Assembly: GCA_964624765.1 (NCBI GenBank)
Contig: CAZUZO010000002.1
Coordinates: forward strand, 18,471 to 82,470
DNA: 64,000 nt
Direction: 5' to 3'
Origin: JAGTVB01 sp964624765
GTDB lineage: Bacteria > Pseudomonadota > Gammaproteobacteria > HK1
Shown: piece by piece, positions 25,047 to 33,520 of the stretch
Layout of the letters: every line of letters starts with the position of its first letter
Position numbering within the stretch: the stretch's first letter is position 1
Made by a program: the position numbers and the translations under genes
The notes under the pieces: generated by a model
Database searches by the model: none
What the model was told of the DNA's origin: nothing
Seen by the model: the letters and a program-made list of their open reading frames with translations, nothing else

Positions 25047-26000
25047 ATGAGCACTCCCGCACTGTCGATCCGTGCGCTGCGCAAGACCTACCGCAACGGT
25101 GTTCAAGCCCTCAAGGGTATTGATCTGGATGTCCCCGCAGGAGATTTCTTTGCGTTGCTGGGTCCAAATGGTGCGGGCAAGTCCACCGCCATCGGTGCCA
25201 TCACGTCTCTGATAACCAAGACTTCCGGCAAGGTTATCATTGGCGGACATGATCTGGATACGCAACCCGAGGCCGCCAAACGTCTCATTGGCCTGGTGCC
25301 CCAAGAATTCAACTTCAACGTATTCGAGCCGGTTCGGGAAATCGTCATCAATCAAGCCGGCTACTACGGGATCAGCCGCAAGAGGGCTCACCAACGTGCC
25401 GAGGAGAGTCTGACCCAACTCGGGCTTTGGAACAAACGCCACACGATTGCCAGGGAACTTTCCGGAGGAATGAAACGGCGTCTCATGATCGCCAGGGCTC
25501 TGGTACACGAGCCGAGAGTGTTGATCCTCGATGAGCCCACTGCGGGAGTCGACATCGAAATCCGACGCTCTCTGTGGGAGCTTCTGCGGATCATCAATGC
25601 TAACGGCACCACCATCATACTCACCACTCACTATCTGGAGGAGGCAGAGAGCCTCTGCCGAAACGTCGCCATCATCGCTGATGGCCGGATCATTGAAAAC
25701 AGTGCCTTGCACGCTCTGCTGGGCAAATTGCAAACGGAGCTTTTCATTCTTTATTTCAAACAGCGAGTCCAGCAGCTACCAGTGGTGCCTGGCTATCGTT
25801 GTAAACTATTGGATGCCTATACTTGCGAAGTCGAAGTGACCAAAGACAAGGGCCTCAACGGCCTGTTTGAGGCCCTGTCACGCTTCGGTCTCGAGGTGAT
25901 CAGTCTGCGCAACAAGCAGAATCGCCTGGAGCAGTTGTTTGTCGATCTGGTTGAGGGCAAAGGACAGAACGAGCAGGTGGCAGGGATGGGTGAGCGATGA
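25047..26000 (+). CDS. ABC transporter ATP-binding protein, YadG-like
   Basis: 317 residues. Walker A GPNGAGKST, signature LSGGMKRR, Walker B VLILDEPTAGVD and an H-loop TTHYLEEAE define a full nucleotide-binding domain, followed by about 90 residues of C-terminal extension. It pairs with the downstream ABC-2 permease and resembles the E. coli YadG/YadH exporter of unknown substrate. Its stop overlaps the permease ATG (ATGA). No ribosome site is visible because a family B repeat ends directly before the start, so translation may begin from a short or leaderless transcript. Confidence 0.92.
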   Translation: MSTPALSIRALRKTYRNGVQALKGIDLDVPAGDFFALLGPNGAGKSTAIGAITSLITKTSGKVIIGGHDLDTQPEAAKRLIGLVPQEFNFNVFEPVREIVINQAGYYGISRKRAHQRAEESLTQLGLWNKRHTIARELSGGMKRRLMIARALVHEPRVLILDEPTAGVDIEIRRSLWELLRIINANGTTIILTTHYLEEAESLCRNVAIIADGRIIENSALHALLGKLQTELFILYFKQRVQQLPVVPGYRCKLLDAYTCEVEVTKDKGLNGLFEALSRFGLEVISLRNKQNRLEQLFVDLVEGKGQNEQVAGMGER

Positions 26001-26770
26001 GGTGTCGGGGCTGTGGGGTTGCCTATCGGACGATTGTCACCAAGGAGGCGCTCCGCTTTCTGCGGATCTGGAAACAGACGGTATTGCCGGCAGCGGTGAC
26101 GACCGTTTTGTATTTTGTTATCTTCGGAAAATTGATGGGCCAGCAGATAGGATCGATGTCAGGATATCGGTACATCGATTATATTGTTCCTGGGCTCATC
26201 CTCATGTCGGTCATCAGTAATGCCTATTCTAATGTTGTGTCGTCTTTCTACAGCACTAAGTTTCAGAGGCATATCGAGGAGTTGTTAATAGCACCGGTAC
26301 CCAATTGGGTGATTTTGGCGGGATATGTCAGTGGCGGAGTTGCGCGTGGCATGCTGGTAGGCGGGGTGGTGGCGGCGATTTCCAGATGCTTCACGGACAT
26401 TCCCATTAGCCACTTTCCCGCCACCGTGATGGTCTTTGGTCTGACCGCCCTGGTGTTTTCCCTAGCCGGATTTATTAACGGTATATTCGCTAAATCTTTT
26501 GACGATATCTCCATTGTCCCGACCTTCGTGTTGACACCACTGACATACCTGGGCGGCGTATTCTATTCGATTGAACTCCTTCCTGAGTTTTGGAGGCAGC
26601 TATCGTTGGCAAACCCTATCCTCTATATGGTGAATGCCTTTCGGTACGGGTTGCTCGGCGTTTCGGATATACCGATTGCTGTGGCCTTTGGTATCATCCT
26701 AGGGTTTGTCTTAGTGTTGACGGCATTTAGTTTGTACTTGCTAGACCGAGGCGTTGGTATTAAGAGTTGA
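25997..26770 (+). CDS. ABC-2 type permease, YadH-like
   Basis: 257 residues with about six hydrophobic segments (AAVTTVLYFVIFGKLMG, IVPGLILMSVISNAYSN, MLVGGVVAAIS, VMVFGLTALVFSLAGFING, VPTFVLTPLTYLGGVFYSI, FGIILGFVLVLTAFSLYLL). The last extracellular loop and ANPILYMVNAFRYGLLG are typical of ABC-2 permeases of the YadH/NodJ class. The ATG overlaps the ATPase stop. The substrate is unknown; family members are linked to polysaccharide or drug export. Confidence 0.92.
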   Translation: MRCRGCGVAYRTIVTKEALRFLRIWKQTVLPAAVTTVLYFVIFGKLMGQQIGSMSGYRYIDYIVPGLILMSVISNAYSNVVSSFYSTKFQRHIEELLIAPVPNWVILAGYVSGGVARGMLVGGVVAAISRCFTDIPISHFPATVMVFGLTALVFSLAGFINGIFAKSFDDISIVPTFVLTPLTYLGGVFYSIELLPEFWRQLSLANPILYMVNAFRYGLLGVSDIPIAVAFGIILGFVLVLTAFSLYLLDRGVGIKS

Positions 26771-26805
26771 CATTCCTACGGCGTCCCTTGCGGCCTCGGG
26801 TCGGC

Positions 26806-26846
26806 GGCCCCCAGGGGCAAAGATCATCAAACTGCCGAAACGATGG
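26806..26846 (+). repeat. Family C arm
   Basis: The stretch starts CCCCAGGGGCAAAGATCATC, and a second part ACTGCCGAAACGATGG follows. It matches the complement of 1764-1803, so one full arm of the nested palindrome is present without its partner. A second core-like string, ACGATGACCATAGCCAGG, follows at about 26867. Confidence 0.6.
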
Positions 26847-26919
26847 CCCCTGCCCGACGTAGCCTAACGATGACCATAGCCAGGTTTCTCCAACTTGCGA
26901 GGAGTCGTGTCGGTAAGCC

Positions 26920-27606
26920 ATGAGCATCAAGTGTGTTACGTTCGATTTGGACGATACGTTGTGGGATTGTGAACCGGTGCTCGCGCGTGCCGAGGCGGTA
27001 CTGTACGACTGGTTGGCTTGTAATTATCCGCGAGTGGTCGATCGCTATTCCGCGGGCGAGTTGACTGCCCATCGTAAGGACTACGTCTCGCGTTATCCGC
27101 AGCTGCAGCATGATATCACGTTGCTGCGAAAGCAGTGGCTGACCTTTATTCTTACCGAATCCGATTATGATCCGGAGTCTGTCGAGACCGGATTCAAGCT
27201 ATTTTGGCTCGCGCGTAACGAGGTGGCTCTATTTGAAGGTGTCCGGCAGGTGCTGAACGCGCTGCAGGGTGTGTATCTTTTGGGTGCCATTACCAACGGC
27301 AACGCCGATGTTTATCACATCGGAATCGGCCACTACTTTGATTTCGTGGTGACAGCGGCGGAGGCAGGCGTCCCCAAGCCCAATGCGCGGATCTTTCAGC
27401 TGGCGCTGGCGAAGGGCCGCGTGCGAGCAGAGGAAACGGTGCATGTGGGCGACGATCCGCAGCGCGACGTCATGGGTGCTGGGGCGGTGGGTATGCGCAC
27501 AGTCTGGATCAATCCGCACCGACGAGCCTGGGACGGTACGGAAACCCCCGATGCGGTGATCTCGTCTGTCACGCAATTGGGTGCAGTGCTGGAATCTTGG
27601 ACATAA
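26920..27606 (+). CDS. HAD family hydrolase, YigB-like
   Basis: 228 residues. Motif I is FDLDDTLWD, motif II is GAITNGN, motif III includes VPKPNARIF and motif IV is HVGDDPQRDVMGA, so all HAD catalytic elements are intact. The nearest relatives I can name are YigB-type phosphatases that remove phosphate from FMN or the riboflavin precursor. Substrates of this group are broad and cannot be read from sequence. moaD follows about 20 bases after the stop, so the two are likely co-transcribed. Confidence 0.87.
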   Translation: MSIKCVTFDLDDTLWDCEPVLARAEAVLYDWLACNYPRVVDRYSAGELTAHRKDYVSRYPQLQHDITLLRKQWLTFILTESDYDPESVETGFKLFWLARNEVALFEGVRQVLNALQGVYLLGAITNGNADVYHIGIGHYFDFVVTAAEAGVPKPNARIFQLALAKGRVRAEETVHVGDDPQRDVMGAGAVGMRTVWINPHRRAWDGTETPDAVISSVTQLGAVLESWT

Positions 27607-27626
27607 TCTTGGGAGTTCAAAGCATT

Positions 27627-27860
27627 ATGGCTATTCGGGTCCGTTACTTTGCTAGCTTGAGGGAGCGCATGGGGCGAGCCGAGGATCGCCTGGACGTGGG
27701 ACGGATCACCACGGTGGAGGACGTCTGGCGCAAAGTTTCGGGTGAAAGGGCTTTGCCGGCGAACACGCTCATGGCGATCAATATGCAATATGCAGACAGC
27801 ACTCAGCGGGTCTGCGACGGAGACGAAGTGGCCTTTTTTCCGCCGGTGACGGGGGGCTGA
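27627..27860 (+). CDS. moaD: Molybdopterin synthase sulfur-carrier subunit MoaD
   Basis: 77 residues of the ubiquitin-like MoaD/ThiS fold: VRYFASLRERMGRAED at the N-terminus, NMQYAD in the middle and the C-terminal VAFFPPVTGG, whose Gly-Gly end is thiocarboxylated in molybdopterin synthesis. ATG at 27627 with GGGAG upstream. No moaE or other moa gene is adjacent, which is unusual, since moaD and moaE are normally paired. Its TGA stop is the left flank of a chimeric repeat. Confidence 0.9.
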   Translation: MAIRVRYFASLRERMGRAEDRLDVGRITTVEDVWRKVSGERALPANTLMAINMQYADSTQRVCDGDEVAFFPPVTGG

Positions 27861-27990
27861 GAGGTTGTGAAAAAACCGTAGCGAGCGGCCCGAGAGCAAG
27901 GCGGAACGCTGTTCAAAATCGTGCCAGACGATTTTGTCGCCGCCGTGCGCCTTGCTCTGCCGGCGCGCGCGACAGTTTTACAACAGCTTG
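27861..27990. repeat. Chimeric family B/family A element filling the gap between two stop codons
   Basis: The left part (GAGGTTGTGAAAAAACCGTA) is a family B terminus. The right part, read on the minus strand, is a family A terminus (CAAGCTGTTGTAAAACTGTC with the GGCAGAGCAAGGCGCACG body). The element starts on the base after the moaD TGA (27858-27860) and ends on the base before TTA (27991-27993), the complement of the kinase's TAA stop. The flanks differ (TGA versus TTA), as expected if two separate insertions at two stop codons fused by deletion. Confidence 0.8.
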
Positions 27991-29286
27991 TTAGGGGTGA
28001 TTGGTGACGAGCCGGCCGGTTGTTGAGCCTAGACGATCGATTAGGATGGCCACAAAGGCTTGATAGAAGCGGTGCTGACAATGCGCTGAGGTGGCATTGA
28101 GGAGCCCTGTGTTGACCCGCAGCGCTGAGACGCGGGTTTGCGCGATCACGTTAGCACTGCGCTTTCGTTTACCTAACGCGCCCATTTCGCCGAAGCAATC
28201 CCCAACACTCAGGGTCGCGATGGTAGCCTCGCCTCGTCGCACGAGGACGCTTCCGGAGGCAATGATAAAGAAGTCTGCGGCAGTCTCCCCTTCTAGGAGG
28301 ATGTTCACCCCCGCCGCGAATTCCTGCCAGGTGCTGGCATGGATTACCTCGGCTATCTCAGAGCGCGAGAAATCCGTAAAGAAACGAAGTTTCGCGATGC
28401 GCTCGAAGGAGGTCTGGTCGGTTAGCTTTTTGCTCCGGCGCCGAGAGCTGTCTAACACGAGGCTGAGATCTCCGGCCAAATCCATACCAGTCTTGTAGCG
28501 GTCTTGTGGATGCTTTTGCAGTGCTCGATGCAGGATTCGTCCTACCAGGGGCGAGACATCGGGCCTTAGAGCTTTGACCGATTGGGGGTGCTCGTGAAGG
28601 ATGCGATGCGCGATGGAGGCCAGGGTATGGCTGGCGAAAGGATGCTGGCCCGTGAGTAGCTCGTACATGACGACGCCGAGGGAGAAGAGGTCGGTTTGCG
28701 GGTTGACGATCTCCTCGCGTACCTGTTCTGGTGACATATATAGTGGAGAGCCGACATAGCCCAAGAACTGGGTGTTGGTGACATCGAGCTGAGAGGCGAT
28801 GGCGATGCCAAAATCCCCGATTTTGACGTCTTGGGATTCGGTCAGCAGAATATTTCTCGGCTTGATGTCGCGGTGAACGACTCCATTTCGGTGGGCGTAG
28901 TCCAGTGCCACGGCGCAGTTTCGGACGGCGTTGATGACGTCTCTAATGGGCAGCAGGCTAGCGGGTTGACAGTGCGCTTGCAGCGTACGCCCCCCTGGAA
29001 TGTATTCCATGACAAGGTAGTAGAGGTCGTCGACGATGCCTGCGTCATAGACGGAAACGATGTTGGGGTGTTGCAGTATCTTGGCGATCTTGGCCTCATT
29101 GAAGAAAAGCTTACGGTAGCGTTCGCCCTCCTCAGCGTGATGCAGGACTTCCGGATGGGCCACCTTGATCGCGACCTCCTGATGGGTTAAGGGATCGTGG
29201 CCGAGGTATACGCTACCCATATTCCCGCGCCCGATTGGTTTGACGATAAAGTACTGCCCAAGGGTGCGGTTTTCTAAGCCTTCCAT
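27991..29286 (-). CDS. Serine/threonine protein kinase with C-terminal cyclic-nucleotide-binding domain
   Basis: About 431 residues. The Hanks-type kinase domain (about 10-275) has the glycine loop IGRGNMGSVYLG, Lys41 in VAIKVAHP, the catalytic loop VVHRDIKPRNILL, DFG in KIGDFGIA and YMSPEQ, so it should be active. A CNMP-binding domain (about 300-420) follows, with VNILLEGETAADFFIIASGSV and GDCFGEMGALGKRKRSANV. There is no membrane helix, so the kinase is cytosolic and probably gated by cAMP or cGMP. The start is uncertain: ATG at 29286 is chosen over one at 29430. It is divergent from a glycine-rich membrane protein gene. Confidence 0.9.
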   Translation of the reverse strand: MEGLENRTLGQYFIVKPIGRGNMGSVYLGHDPLTHQEVAIKVAHPEVLHHAEEGERYRKLFFNEAKIAKILQHPNIVSVYDAGIVDDLYYLVMEYIPGGRTLQAHCQPASLLPIRDVINAVRNCAVALDYAHRNGVVHRDIKPRNILLTESQDVKIGDFGIAIASQLDVTNTQFLGYVGSPLYMSPEQVREEIVNPQTDLFSLGVVMYELLTGQHPFASHTLASIAHRILHEHPQSVKALRPDVSPLVGRILHRALQKHPQDRYKTGMDLAGDLSLVLDSSRRRSKKLTDQTSFERIAKLRFFTDFSRSEIAEVIHASTWQEFAAGVNILLEGETAADFFIIASGSVLVRRGEATIATLSVGDCFGEMGALGKRKRSANVIAQTRVSALRVNTGLLNATSAHCQHRFYQAFVAILIDRLGSTTGRLVTNHP

Positions 29287-29621
29287 GGTCTTTGGTGGAT
29301 ATCCGAGAGAGGGTGAGGAGGGGCTGATTTGTGACAGCGCAGCGGGTCGAACGCCATGGCGCGTGGTCGATAACGTGATTGAGAAGGGTACGGGATGGCC
29401 CTCGTTAGCCGATTGACCTGGATCGGCCAAAGAGGGGGGCTGCCGAGCGTCGCGACCGCCCCTCGGCTAGATGCCGCCAGGGCGAGTACAGCGTGTTGGC
29501 CCATAATGGCTAAGTGGGGAATAGGCTGCGGGGAAGCCATGCTAGCGACGTTGAGGATTTCTGGGTGACGTCCTATAGGTTTTGAATCGTCGCGCCATCG
29601 AATCACAGAAGAGGATTTTAT

Positions 29622-30983
29622 ATGACTGCGTATGGCACCTCATCGGCCAACGGGCCTATTTCCTTAGAAACAGTGGGGCGCGACCTAAGTAGTCTGCGAT
29701 CCCATCACTATTTTGTCGGCGACGGCGCAAAGGCCGCGGCTTGCCCCGGCTGCCGGCGCGGTTCTGGAGCTGCGCTGCTGGTACTGCCGAGGCTGATTAA
29801 GCGAGCGATCCTTGGCATGGCTATCGTCACAGTGCTTTTTCTGCTGGGACGCAGTATTGTTGACAGCCTCATGGCCCGGCTGGACTACCAGCGGGCAGTG
29901 CATGCAGACCGGACGGCTGTCAGCGCTGGCGTGCAAGCGCAGGTCAAGCCTGAGGTTCTGTTGGTCTATCGCAACAAGGATGGAAGGCGCACTCGGGTGT
30001 TGGCAGATGAGGAGCGGTTCTCCTCCTTTGTGCGTCAGCAGGTTGCCGAGCTCGAGAACGCCAGGACGGCGTTGCGGGCTCGTGCCGCGCCCAGACTGCA
30101 CTCCAACGCAGCCCCTGTTTTTGCCGCGATGCAACGCAGGGTCGATACGTTCGGTGATTGGTACTTCGCTTGGGGTACCTCCTACGACTTGGTTGCAAAG
30201 GCTCTCATGTCCACTGCTTCGAACGCCGTTCGCCCCGGCGTCATGGGCGTAGCGGAAGCGGTCGAGTACGACCTTGAGCGTTATATCGAAAGACAGTATC
30301 GAGACATCGTCTTGCAGCCAGAGCACTCCGACGTGGCACTGGAACAAAGTTATAAAGACACGTTGTCCGGGTTGTATGAAGGTTTTGTCTCGTCCATGGA
30401 GGCTTTCGATCAGGCGTTTCAGAATTTTGTTCTGCGCAACACCGACTATTCGACAGACCCTTTGGACACCCAGCGGGTGCGATTGGCCTTCGACTGGGAC
30501 AATCAGGCGAAAAAGCTCTCGGTCGCCGGCTATGAACAGGGGTTTGCCAGACCGGTCATAGGCGTAACGTTAATCAGCGGGACGGCGCTGGCGGGTCGGG
30601 CCGGTGGGGCGGCTGCCGGCAAGGTGATTGAACAGGCTACTATGGGACGCAGCAGCGCAGCGGCGGTAGGTGGCATGGGTGCGAGGCTCGCGACACCGTA
30701 CCTGGGGCGGTTGGCGGCGGCTGCCACCGGCGCCACGATTGGTGCCGTTTCGGGGCCGGCCGGGGCCATACTGGGTGCCGTAGCGGGGTTAGGATGTGAC
30801 TACGCGCTGAACGAGGCGGTGGAATTTGTGCAGCGTGCGGGCTTCGAGGCGGAAGTGTTATCGACGTTAAAAGCCCACGAGCATCATTGGCAAGTGACCA
30901 TGCTGTCCTCCCTGGAGGGTGCTGTGGATATCTGGTTCGGTGACGTGACTCAATTGCTGGTACGTTACCAGGATGGCAGGTGA
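29622..30983 (+). CDS. Hypothetical membrane protein with glycine/alanine-rich segments
   Basis: 453 residues. One hydrophobic helix at about residues 60-85 (LGMAIVTVLFLLGRSIVDSL) is followed by a large hydrophilic, mostly helical domain. A glycine/alanine-rich region at about 315-395 (GTALAGRAGGAAAGKVIEQ, then GATIGAVSGPAGAILGAVAG) resembles glycine-zipper membrane segments. I recognise no family. The gene is divergent from the cyclic-nucleotide-linked kinase with about 335 bases between them, so a functional link is possible but unproven. Confidence 0.7.
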   Translation: MTAYGTSSANGPISLETVGRDLSSLRSHHYFVGDGAKAAACPGCRRGSGAALLVLPRLIKRAILGMAIVTVLFLLGRSIVDSLMARLDYQRAVHADRTAVSAGVQAQVKPEVLLVYRNKDGRRTRVLADEERFSSFVRQQVAELENARTALRARAAPRLHSNAAPVFAAMQRRVDTFGDWYFAWGTSYDLVAKALMSTASNAVRPGVMGVAEAVEYDLERYIERQYRDIVLQPEHSDVALEQSYKDTLSGLYEGFVSSMEAFDQAFQNFVLRNTDYSTDPLDTQRVRLAFDWDNQAKKLSVAGYEQGFARPVIGVTLISGTALAGRAGGAAAGKVIEQATMGRSSAAAVGGMGARLATPYLGRLAAAATGATIGAVSGPAGAILGAVAGLGCDYALNEAVEFVQRAGFEAEVLSTLKAHEHHWQVTMLSSLEGAVDIWFGDVTQLLVRYQDGR

Positions 30984-31038
30984 GCGGGCTATGCGGCGAG
31001 AAAACCTCGCGGCTCGGTTCATACGGGAGTAGTTCAAG

Positions 31039-31860
31039 ATGCAGATCCGCCTCGGATACGAGTTAACCTACGAATGTCCGCAGCCGACACCCATGATTTT
31101 GATGCTGAACATCCATTTTACCCGCGTGTCCGATCTGGTCGTTGCCGACCACATCATCACCAGCCCCACGACCCCCATCACTGCCTATCGCGACGGTTTC
31201 GGAAATTGGTGCAGCCGTATCGTCGCCCCGCCCGGTGATCTGCGTATTGTCACGGACGCGATCGTCAACGACAGCGGGTTACCGGACAGGGTCGACCCGT
31301 CGGCCCAGCAGCACGCCGTGGAGAATCTTCCGGCGGAGACGCTGGTGTTTCTGCTCGGTAGCCGCTATTGCGAAACCGACCGGCTCTCGGAAACAGCGTG
31401 GTCTCTGTTCGGTCAGACAGAGACGGGATGGCCGCGCGTACAAGCGATCTGCGATTTCGTCCACGGGCACCTGGCCTTCGGTTACCCCTATGCCCGGGCG
31501 ACCAAGACTGCACTGGAAGCGTTTAATGAACGTACGGGTGTGTGTCGCGACTATACCCACCTGGCCGTCACCTTTTGCCGTTGCATGAATATTCCAGCGC
31601 GGTACTGCACCGGCTACTTGGGTGACATAGGGGTCCCGGCTTCGCCGGATCCCATGGACTTCTCGGCCTGGTTCGAGGCGTACTTAGGTGGCCGCTGGCA
31701 TACCTTCGATCCGCGCAATAACATGCCGCGTATCGGGCGCGTGCTCATTGCCCAGGGCCGAGATGCGGCGGACGTGCCGATCAGTAATACCTTCGGCCCT
31801 AATGTGCTTAAAGGCTTCAAGGTGTGGACAGACGAAGTGAAGGCTCCACCGGAATGTTAA
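31039..31860 (+). CDS. Transglutaminase-like family protein
   Basis: 273 residues. The N-terminal beta-rich half (LGYELTYECPQPTPMILMLN) precedes a transglutaminase core. The catalytic Cys is in RTGVCRDYTHLAVTFCR, the His in GRWHTFDPR, with the Asp three residues after it. It has no signal peptide, so it is cytosolic. This type often lies near N-formylglutamate amidohydrolase-like or peptide ligase genes, and such a gene follows here. Probably a peptidase or amidase rather than a cross-linking enzyme. Confidence 0.88.
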   Translation: MQIRLGYELTYECPQPTPMILMLNIHFTRVSDLVVADHIITSPTTPITAYRDGFGNWCSRIVAPPGDLRIVTDAIVNDSGLPDRVDPSAQQHAVENLPAETLVFLLGSRYCETDRLSETAWSLFGQTETGWPRVQAICDFVHGHLAFGYPYARATKTALEAFNERTGVCRDYTHLAVTFCRCMNIPARYCTGYLGDIGVPASPDPMDFSAWFEAYLGGRWHTFDPRNNMPRIGRVLIAQGRDAADVPISNTFGPNVLKGFKVWTDEVKAPPEC

Positions 31861-31948
31861 GAGCGGCCTTGAAACGACCGCACTTACGCCTGGTGTTGAG
31901 GCTGCGACAAGGGATCGGCTGCGGTCCTAGAGACAGTTAGGTATCGAA

Positions 31949-32788
31949 ATGATGACCCTTAACGATAGGAACGTCGCGCCATCGTCCTGGTTGGGGTCCG
32001 ATGAGGCACCCGCCGTCGAGATAGTCAATGCCGATGGGGCCAGTAGCGCGGTGCTGGTTTGCGATCACGCTTCCAATCGGGTGCCTCGACGGCTCGGTAC
32101 GTTGGGCCTTGAGGCGTCGCAATTGGTCGATCACATCGCGTGGGATCCGGGGGCGGCTGACGTGGCGCGCCGTCTTGCGACGTACCTCGATGCGCCCCTC
32201 GTGTTGAGCGGCTACTCGCGTCTCGTCATCGACTGCAATCGACCGCTCGATAGAGCGGAATCCATTGCCGAGCAAAGTGCCGGCATCCCCATTCCAGGTA
32301 ACCGTGGGCTGTCGCCTGGAGAGAGAGACACCCGCATCGATGCGCTGTTTTGGCCTTACCACAACGCCATCAGATGGCTGCTGGATGCCCGTTCCCGGCG
32401 CTCTAGTCTGCTGCTTAGCATTCACAGTTTCACCCCAGTGCTAAACGGCCGGTCGCGACCGTGGCACATCGGCATCTCCTATGGGCGCGAGCGTCGTCTC
32501 GCCACGCTGCTGCTTGGAACGCTTACCCGCGGCGGGAATTTTACCGTCGGCGATAACGAGCCTTACCCCATCGAACGAGAGGTCGACTACACCATCCCCG
32601 TGCACGGTGAGGGTCGTGGATTACCGAGCGCCATGATCGAGATCCGCCAAGACGGCATTCGGACCGCGGTGGACGCCGCCGCTTGGGCAGCGCGGTTGGC
32701 GGAGGCCTATCGGCAGGTAGAAGCTAAAGCACTCGGTGGCCTCGGGGCTTTATCCAGTGCCTTTTCGCATCCTGGCAACGGTGACTAA
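31949..32788 (+). CDS. N-formylglutamate amidohydrolase family protein
   Basis: 279 residues. The family signature is clear: VLVCDHASNRVPRRLGTLG, then HIAWDPGAADVARRLA, RLVIDCNRPL and LLSIHSFTPVLNG, giving the metal-ligand acid and histidine residues. The true HutG-type substrate is not assured, because this subgroup without hut genes occurs widely. It lies between the transglutaminase-like gene and the thioredoxin-HEAT gene, only 8 bases before the latter, suggesting a small operon. Confidence 0.88.
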   Translation: MMTLNDRNVAPSSWLGSDEAPAVEIVNADGASSAVLVCDHASNRVPRRLGTLGLEASQLVDHIAWDPGAADVARRLATYLDAPLVLSGYSRLVIDCNRPLDRAESIAEQSAGIPIPGNRGLSPGERDTRIDALFWPYHNAIRWLLDARSRRSSLLLSIHSFTPVLNGRSRPWHIGISYGRERRLATLLLGTLTRGGNFTVGDNEPYPIEREVDYTIPVHGEGRGLPSAMIEIRQDGIRTAVDAAAWAARLAEAYRQVEAKALGGLGALSSAFSHPGNGD

Positions 32789-32796
32789 ATTCGGCG

Positions 32797-33453
32797 ATGG
32801 CTGCGCGCCCTGACGCTTTACTGCTCGTCGCCCCCGGCTGCGTATATTGCCCGATTGTGCTTCAGTCTCTCGCCGATGCCATCAAGGCCGGTCGCCTCGC
32901 TCGGTTAGAGGTGGTCAACACGGTGGAATATCCGGAGGTGGCGAAGGCGGTCGGGACCCGCACTGTCCCCTGGTTACGGATTGGCCCCTTTGAGCTCGAT
33001 GGCAACTACACGCCGGGCGAACTGGCAGAGTGGATCGAACACGCTGCTCAGGGTACCGGCTGGGAGCAGTATTTCAGCTCGCTACTGGCCCAGGGTAGAC
33101 TGCTGCAGGCGCTGAAGCGGGTGCAAGAGGATCCCGCGCGCCTGGCGCAGGTCATCGCTCTGGCGGGCTCACTGGACACTCCGATGGCGGTGCGTGTCGG
33201 GGTCAGTGCCGTACTGGAAGAGTTGGCAGGCAGTACCGCGCTGCGTCGCCACATACCGGAGCTGGTGGCACTCACCCGATCGCCAGAGCCGCAGGTTCGC
33301 GCCGATGCCTGTCATTACTTGGCGCTGACGAACACTTGCAAGGCGGCCGAGCACGTGCGGCCGCTACTGGATGACGGGGACGCTTCCGTGCGCGAGATTG
33401 CTCAGGAGACACTCGACTGGTTGGCCGCGAAGCCTCACCAGGAGCTGTCTTGA
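32797..33453 (+). CDS. Thioredoxin-fold protein with C-terminal HEAT repeats
   Basis: 218 residues. The N-terminal 85 residues form a thioredoxin-like domain with a CVYC motif (Cys15, Cys18: LLVAPGCVYCPIVLQSL) and a cis-proline-type TVPWLRIG. The C-terminal half is made of HEAT-like helical repeats (VRADACHYLALTNTCKAAEH, then VREIAQETLDWLA). The start lies 8 bases after the upstream stop. It could be a disulfide or thiol switch with a protein-binding module; the partner is unknown. Confidence 0.8.
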   Translation: MAARPDALLLVAPGCVYCPIVLQSLADAIKAGRLARLEVVNTVEYPEVAKAVGTRTVPWLRIGPFELDGNYTPGELAEWIEHAAQGTGWEQYFSSLLAQGRLLQALKRVQEDPARLAQVIALAGSLDTPMAVRVGVSAVLEELAGSTALRRHIPELVALTRSPEPQVRADACHYLALTNTCKAAEHVRPLLDDGDASVREIAQETLDWLAAKPHQELS

Positions 33454-33520
33454 GAACCACGGCCCTTGCCTGAGCTGCGATTGCAAGGCGGTATGCCATC
33501 CCTCGCCTTGCTGAGTCTAC

